Of a stretch of 64,000 nt of DNA, positions 59,604-64,000 are shown piece after piece. Source of the stretch: Trichomonas vaginalis G3. Its lineage: Eukaryota; Parabasalia; Trichomonadida; Trichomonadidae. Every line of letters begins with the position of its first letter. Position 1 is the first letter of the stretch. The stretch spans positions 2,860,252-2,924,251 of the forward strand of contig NC_067207.1 of NCBI RefSeq assembly GCF_026262505.1, written 5' to 3'. The notes beneath the pieces are model-generated. The model saw only the letters and a program-made list of their open reading frames with translations, did no database searches and was not told the origin of the DNA. The position numbers and the translations under genes were made by a program.

Positions 59604-60367
59604 ATGTTATTCTATTTGCAAAGTACTGACCCAAAAGAATATGGGACATTAAAGCTTCAAACTAACTTAGGACTTCAGAGCGAACCATTAGCATTCAGAG
59701 TTTTAGACTTTAATACTACAGCTTCCTTTGTCATAACTGACGAATCGGATTATATTGTGTTTGAAAAGAAAAAACAAATTATGTAGTTAATTTTAATAAC
59801 GTATCTAATTATAGAATAGACAAACTTGACAAAGTATTAGATGAGCTTGTAAAGGCAAAAATAAATGACATGAAAGTCGAAATGACTTCAATAGGAACTT
59901 TAAAATTTAGTATTGAAAATAAAGAATTTAAGATAACATGTATGAGTCATAGAGCACAACTTTTACTTGGTGCATACCATATGGAATTACCTATTTCAAG
60001 TGTTGACAATGCTATTGAGATGAAATCTGTTCCATATGTATGTTATGGAAATTGTTTATATGTGGAATCTAAAATAAGTAATATAACAGGTATTTCAGGA
60101 GTTTATAATAAAAGTTCTATTGAATTTAAATCTTTCTGTTATGAAGTAAATTCTATGTTTATTCCTCATGTACCTGTTTTAACATTTTATCACGGTAAAT
60201 GGGTAAAAATAATGCCACATCATTTGAAAGATATGTATTTTAGAATTGTAGATTTTCAAGGAGAACCAGTAGAATTAAAAGCACCAGTTAGAATGACTAT
60301 TGAAGTAGATTTTTGGTCAAATGTTAAAACAGATGTCGAAAAAGAAGATTCAGAATTAAATATTTAA
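59604..60367 (+). pseudogene. Penton-like (vertex) protein, broken
   Basis: Close relative of E3a 53954-54730: LQSTDPKEYGTLKLQTNLGL, CMSHRAQLLLGAYHMELPI and FRIVDFQGEPVELKAPVRM. The second half is clean; the gene is broken in its first half. Ends tail to tail with the CCG gene, overlapping by 4 bp. Confidence 0.65.
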
Positions 60368-60978
60368 TTCGCTAAAACATATTTTAGACAAAGTTTATAA
60401 TCTGAAGAAAGTTTAGTATATTCATTGGAATACCTATATTTAAACTCAACTCCTGCAGTTCCTGGTGTTTCAATAATTCTTATATTACCTATTTTCATAA
60501 ATATTGGAGTTTGTCCACAACATTCTATTTCAGGGTCGAGATAGTCAATGACACATTGTTTGTTAGTTATTCTTGAAATAGCATTCTCCAAGTCCTCCTT
60601 AGTTAATATAATTTGATTTTTACTTATAAGATTTGTCAAAAGTTTTTTGTCGTCTTTGAGTAATATTGTTTGATATAACTGAAGGAGGTAATGTTCTACA
60701 TTATCTGGAGAATTTGTTTGAACATTTGAATATGGGTTTGTTTCTGCATCTCTTGAAATAATTTGGTCCAATGGTGGATACTCTAACTTAACATCAGATG
60801 TTGCATTAGCGTTTGAACCGGTGTTTAAATTCACTGACTTAAGTTCTGGTTCTTTGTCTTTCAAATTTTCTGAACTATAATTCTTTATAATAATATTATT
60901 TGTAGTTCTTGAATCCACGTTTGATGTTGGTTCAATGGGAACATTAACGGCACCAGCTAAGATGGATTTGCTTCTCAT
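60364..60978 (-). CDS. CCG-motif protein, intact
   Basis: 204 residues, the best copy of this family in the window. N-terminus RSKSILAGAVNVPIEP and NNIIIKNYSSENLKD; a disordered linker; EYPPLDQIISRDAE; two helices (LLQLYQTILLKDDKKLLTNL, EDLENAISRITNKQ); then the hallmark YLDPEIECCGQTPIFMKIG, a GTAGVEFKY strand and LCLKYVLAN at the end. Counterparts: E1 about 1500-2120, E2 15000-15275, E3a 53142-53757. No known family recognised. Likely a minor virion or assembly protein from its neighbours. Confidence 0.6.
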   Translation of the reverse strand: MRSKSILAGAVNVPIEPTSNVDSRTTNNIIIKNYSSENLKDKEPELKSVNLNTGSNANATSDVKLEYPPLDQIISRDAETNPYSNVQTNSPDNVEHYLLQLYQTILLKDDKKLLTNLISKNQIILTKEDLENAISRITNKQCVIDYLDPEIECCGQTPIFMKIGNIRIIETPGTAGVEFKYRYSNEYTKLSSDYKLCLKYVLAN

Positions 60979-61013
60979 TTCATTAAGAATAAAAAGCTTT
61001 TAATAACATATAA

Positions 61014-61406
61014 ATGAACAATATATTCGACAAAGGTTTGAACACAAAACTTACCAATGAAAATATGGTTGAATTTACTGAGACTGGAGCCGTATATAAA
61101 GATGTAGAATTTTTGAACCAAAAAGCTAAAGGGAGATATAGAAATATGAATAAAGGATGGAAACCAATAAAAATTTATGTTAATGACGGTTCAGGAGGTT
61201 CAAACATTAAGTATTCAGAGAGTTATAGAGTTTATGCTAAAAAAGGTGAAAAACCAAATTATAAAAATAGTTATTCAAACTTATACCCTCAGCATATTAC
61301 AAATGGAGAAAAAGACTCAATGAATGACTTCAAAAATATTAACAGAAATGGAGATAGAGATGGTTGGAACTTATTTACAACACCTCAGTTAAAAGTTAAG
61401 ATTTAA
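61014..61406 (+). CDS. Small basic element protein
   Basis: 130 residues: MNNIFDKGLNTKLTNENMVE, TGAVYKDVEFLNQKAKGRYR, a Gly/Ser patch, then an Asn-rich end (DFKNINRNGDRDGWNLF). Mixed composition, basic middle. It overlaps the end of the ATPase gene by 4 bp. The E3a copy (52740-53120) is broken. Function unknown. Confidence 0.5.
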   Translation: MNNIFDKGLNTKLTNENMVEFTETGAVYKDVEFLNQKAKGRYRNMNKGWKPIKIYVNDGSGGSNIKYSESYRVYAKKGEKPNYKNSYSNLYPQHITNGEKDSMNDFKNINRNGDRDGWNLFTTPQLKVKI

Positions 61407-62290
61407 AATAATGTAGGTCTTTCCCAAGGTATATTTTTAATATTTATTGTATTAGTCATGACATGAATTTCTAAATATGAACGTGGAGAAATTAAAGATT
61501 TATATGCTTCCCAAATTTCTTCAAAAGGTAATGTTATTCCGGACTGTTTCCAAATTAATTCAATGTCGTATTTTGAAAAACCTTGAAAGATAACGAAGTC
61601 AGTAATGAGACGTTTAATGTTTAAAGCAAGAAAACGCCATGTTTGCATAAGTATTGCAACAGTTAAATGGTAATGTCTTACTTTAGTAATGAGATTCGCT
61701 AATGGTGAGTCTGGTTTTGAAACTAAACCCTTCCCAGCAAAGTCGTCGCAAACTAACAAAGTATTTGAAGGATATTTTTTGAATGGATATTTTGAAAGTT
61801 TTGATAAAATATAATTTGTAAGTCGTTTCATATCGTAATCCCCATTCCATTGTCTTAAATGATGTTTAACAATAATTCTTTCCATTTCTTCAGAAGTCTT
61901 TGACATACCAGATTGAATAAATTCTACTATAGCATAATATTTCTTCTTTCTTCTTATATATCTTTGTAGAAAAGAAATTAACTCGCTATCTGGAACTTTA
62001 ACTACAGAGGCTTGAACTTTTGACATAAATGTTTTAGCTGTTGAATCCATTGAATCTGAAGTTGAAGAAATTATAATTTGGTCATAATATGAGTCATTTC
62101 CTAAACGTTCTGTTATGAGAATATGACGAATGAGATTAAATGTTTTACCTGAGCCCATTTTTCCACAATAGAAATATACACCATTTGAACAAAATTCGTA
62201 ATCTTTGCTAAAAGGAAGAATGAGTGAAGAATTTAATTTTTCAGAATTTTCATTCATATCTTCATCTACTTCTTTAAATAATCTTTTCAT
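61403..62290 (-). CDS. DNA-packaging ATPase (A32/FtsK-HerA type), intact
   Basis: 295 residues. Walker A CGKMGSGKT (42-50) after the strand GVYFY; Walker B LLVCDDF (178-184); sensor block RHYHLTVAILMQTWRFLALN; then DFVIFQGFSKYDIELIWKQS. Same layout as the E2 enzyme at 18553, with the same long helical insert (YYAIVEFIQSGMSKTSEEME). It would translocate element DNA into the capsid. Divergent from the jelly-roll-like gene across 16 bp. Confidence 0.85.
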   Translation of the reverse strand: MKRLFKEVDEDMNENSEKLNSSLILPFSKDYEFCSNGVYFYCGKMGSGKTFNLIRHILITERLGNDSYYDQIIISSTSDSMDSTAKTFMSKVQASVVKVPDSELISFLQRYIRRKKKYYAIVEFIQSGMSKTSEEMERIIVKHHLRQWNGDYDMKRLTNYILSKLSKYPFKKYPSNTLLVCDDFAGKGLVSKPDSPLANLITKVRHYHLTVAILMQTWRFLALNIKRLITDFVIFQGFSKYDIELIWKQSGITLPFEEIWEAYKSLISPRSYLEIHVMTNTINIKNIPWERPTLF

Positions 62291-62306
62291 TTTATCCCTA
62301 TTAAAA
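62291..62306. promoter_or_regulatory. 16-bp divergent promoter
   Basis: TTTATCCCTATTAAAA between the ATPase (minus) and jelly-roll-like (plus) start codons. Same T-rich to A-rich layout as at 32056, 54731 and 59586. Confidence 0.5.
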
Positions 62307-63176
62307 ATGCAAATTAGAAATGTTCAGAACATTACTCCGCAACTTAATGACAAGAGTATTAAAATTTATTACGAACATACATTTTTGACACCAGTTAATA
62401 TAAATGAAAATGTTTTAACTTATGAATATCCAAAACATTGGGTAGATTACGCAAGCGGTGAAAAAGCTATTGAAATAAGACAAATTCGAACCATTCCTGC
62501 AGGAAGACTAATACAACTCGTTAACTTTAGTGTTGTAAGAGAAGAGAAAAAATATCCATTACAAATTTATTTAGATTTAAGTCCACAAGAAGATATGACA
62601 GTTTTCAATGCTAAACTTAAAGAAATGTTGCAAACTCAATTAAATATGGCATTGTATCCAAATGCAGAAGAAATAGAAATATCATATCAATCGGATTCAA
62701 ATATACTGCAATTTAAAATTAATTCAAATCTCAAAGATAAAGTAGGATTTTATTTCAATGACGCTGAAACACATTCAAATAGAAACTTTCAAGCTATAAC
62801 GTGTCTTAAAGACGACAGTTTATTTCAAAATTTAAGTAAGTTCAGTGCTGAAAAGATAAATATAAACCAACTTGAAGATTTATTACCGGACAACGTGTCA
62901 GTCAGTGGTTCAGGACATTTATTAACAAATATAACTTTTGAAGATGTTTGGTCTCGCGAAAGTATGTTATTAAAATCTAGTATTAGCGATTTCGCTGAAA
63001 ATTCTGTTCTTGGTTTAACAAACTGTTATTATTCTCCACCAAAGCATTATAGTATAACAAATTATGTAAATAAATTTACATTAAAGCTTTTTGAGCCATC
63101 TTCGAAGAATGTTGTAATACTACCAAACGACTTGAAAGATACAATACTTATTGAAATGATATTAATAGCATTCTAA
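62307..63176 (+). CDS. Jelly-roll-like minor capsid protein, intact
   Basis: 289 residues from the ATG at 62307, chosen because it follows the divergent spacer and matches the E3a start. NITPQLNDKSIKIYYEHTF, YEYPKHWVDYASGEKAIEIR, LIQLVNFSVVREEKKYPLQI, then a beta-rich middle and KLFEPSSKNVVILPNDLKD with a final strand ILIEMILIAF. The E2 paralogues share the YxYPxxW...A...R block and a similar last strand. The virion role is inferred from texture and context. Confidence 0.55.
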   Translation: MQIRNVQNITPQLNDKSIKIYYEHTFLTPVNINENVLTYEYPKHWVDYASGEKAIEIRQIRTIPAGRLIQLVNFSVVREEKKYPLQIYLDLSPQEDMTVFNAKLKEMLQTQLNMALYPNAEEIEISYQSDSNILQFKINSNLKDKVGFYFNDAETHSNRNFQAITCLKDDSLFQNLSKFSAEKININQLEDLLPDNVSVSGSGHLLTNITFEDVWSRESMLLKSSISDFAENSVLGLTNCYYSPPKHYSITNYVNKFTLKLFEPSSKNVVILPNDLKDTILIEMILIAF

Positions 63177-63194
63177 AGTTTTAAAATATAATAA

Positions 63195-63677
63195 ATGAGT
63201 TCGACTACTCCAAGTAGTTGGGGAACACCATTTAACTCGCGTGAAAGTTCTCGTCAAGCTTCTCCAATTTTTAAACCAGGTCCTGAACTTCCTTACACTG
63301 GTCCTGCTGAAGCACTTTTGAGAAATACACCACCAAGAGTTCCTACACCATTAAATCCATATTCTTCACCTCGTTTAAGTCCCATTGTTCCTGTTAAAAG
63401 TAAAGGTGTCTTGGATTATATTAAGAGTGCTTGGAACCGTCCTTATACAAAATATCTTATTCCTTTAGGTGTTTTAGCTGCATCTTCGGCATTCTTTGCT
63501 TTAAAACATAAGAAACCAAATGTTATTCAAAATACTTCTGTCAAAGAATATAATACTCCTCAAGAAGATAAACCAGCTCCTCAAGAAGAGAAACCAGATG
63601 CTAAAGAATATAAAACAGATTTAAATTATGCAATAAATGAAACACCTAGAAAGAGAAGACGTCAAAGATTTAATTGA
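63195..63677 (+). CDS. Single-span membrane protein with Pro-rich domain
   Basis: 160 residues. The first 75 are Ser/Pro-rich and disordered (PGPELPYTGPAEALL, PTPLNPYSSPRLSPIVPV). One membrane segment (YLIPLGVLAASSAFFAL) is followed by an acidic Pro/Glu stretch and a basic end (RKRRRQRF). Could sit in an internal virion membrane or act in entry; inference. Same strand and close spacing as its neighbours. Confidence 0.5.
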   Translation: MSSTTPSSWGTPFNSRESSRQASPIFKPGPELPYTGPAEALLRNTPPRVPTPLNPYSSPRLSPIVPVKSKGVLDYIKSAWNRPYTKYLIPLGVLAASSAFFALKHKKPNVIQNTSVKEYNTPQEDKPAPQEEKPDAKEYKTDLNYAINETPRKRRRQRFN

Positions 63678-63683
63678 ATATAA

Positions 63684-63881
63684 ATGACGTTATTTTTAAA
63701 GGTAGTATATGATGAAATAACTGTTGTAGAAGATGTTAGCAGTTGTTCTGATATTTTGAAGAGAATAGATGAGATAAAGAAAAAGTTCAATAACGAAAAC
63801 ATTAATGTTTCATTGACTTTTTCATCCGAAGAGAACTTTTATGAGATAATGTTAAAGAGAATTGATTTTAACGTAATATAA
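63684..63881 (+). CDS. Small element protein
   Basis: 65 residues: VVYDEITVVEDVSSCSDILK, then a helix (RIDEIKKKFNNENI) and LTFSSEENFYEIMLKRIDF. Begins 6 bp after the previous gene. Its E3a counterpart is broken (50738-50955). Function unknown. Confidence 0.45.
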   Translation: MTLFLKVVYDEITVVEDVSSCSDILKRIDEIKKKFNNENINVSLTFSSEENFYEIMLKRIDFNVI

Positions 63882-63882
63882 A

Positions 63883-64000
63883 ATGGCAGCAACAACGATG
63901 GCAGCTTTAGGAGCTTTATATAGTGGATATAAAATTGTAGATGGCTTAACTGGTGGAGCTATAACAAATACTTTACGAAAAAACACTGGTATGATGGTTG
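63883..64000 (+). CDS. pVI-like protein, start only
   Basis: 39 residues to the window edge: MAATTMAALGALYSGYKIVD, then GLTGGAITNTL. Ala/Gly-rich start as in E3a 50196-50729, which lies at the same relative place. Runs off the window. Confidence 0.45.
   Translation, partial: MAATTMAALGALYSGYKIVDGLTGGAITNTLRKNTGMMV

Larger units (their letters stand above)
58200..64000. mobile_element. E3b: Polinton-type element copy, better kept, a few breaks
   Basis: Mirror-ordered relative of E3a, running off the right edge. Intact genes: CCG protein, small protein, ATPase, jelly-roll-like protein, membrane protein, small protein and the start of a pVI-like protein. The fibre and penton-like genes are broken. 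Codon use is even more AT-rich than in E3a. The major capsid protein and integrase are expected beyond the window. Confidence 0.8.

Noticed and set aside
1-64000. Ciliate origin (Tlr-type elements)
   Set aside because: TAA and TAG are used as normal stops in intact genes, and the host genes are of trichomonad type.

Overview
The window is AT-rich eukaryotic DNA, most likely from a trichomonad parabasalid (Trichomonas or Tritrichomonas type). Evidence: the standard stop codons TAA, TAG and TGA all end open frames; an R2R3 Myb protein, an EGF/TIG-type surface protein and a long ankyrin-family-like protein sit in the host part; one host gene has a TCATTTTT initiator-like motif a few bases before its ATG; and mariner DNA together with many large capsid-bearing elements is typical of this group. 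The species call is inference.

Layout. (1) 1-7831: fragment of a Polinton/Maverick-type element (E1), old and much broken, itself hit by a truncated mariner (2703-3526). (2) 7832-8930: a 1.1-kb host segment that recurs at 39965-41063. (3) 8931-34834: an end-to-end Polinton-like element (E2, 25.9 kb) with almost identical terminal inverted repeats and a perfect 6-bp target duplication, so young, although several of its genes are broken. (4) 34841 to about 49600: a host island with a Myb gene, an EGF/TIG membrane protein, an ankyrin-like protein, gene scraps, three TA-flanked 1.05-1.1-kb elements with AGGGT ends, an array of five long hairpins and a 121-bp tandem repeat. (5) About 49600-57600 (E3a, old and broken) and about 58200-64000 (E3b, better kept): two related Polinton-type copies facing opposite ways, fibre ends toward each other, with an integrase/transposase scrap between them.

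How the element genes fit together. E2 carries a double-jelly-roll capsid protein, a penton-like protein, two paralogous jelly-roll-like proteins, an A32/FtsK-type packaging ATPase, a D5-like SF3 helicase, an rve-type integrase, a Dam-like methyltransferase near one end, KilA-N and GIY-YIG proteins, two HNH endonucleases, amphipathic pVI-like peptides and a long fibre with a phage-collar-like tip. I found no protein-primed DNA polymerase B in it, so it looks closer to Polinton-like viruses than to classical Mavericks. E1, E3a and E3b share a structural gene set with E2: penton-like, CCG-motif, ATPase and jelly-roll-like proteins, plus, in E1 and the E3 pair, a distinct fibre family.

The most notable new-looking features are the fibre proteins, the small CCG-motif family kept in all four copies, the 16-18-bp divergent promoters between element genes, the nested tandem-repeat block of E2 with an inverted copy on the other side of one gene, and in the host island a five-hairpin array and a long palindrome whose loop is inverted between its two copies.
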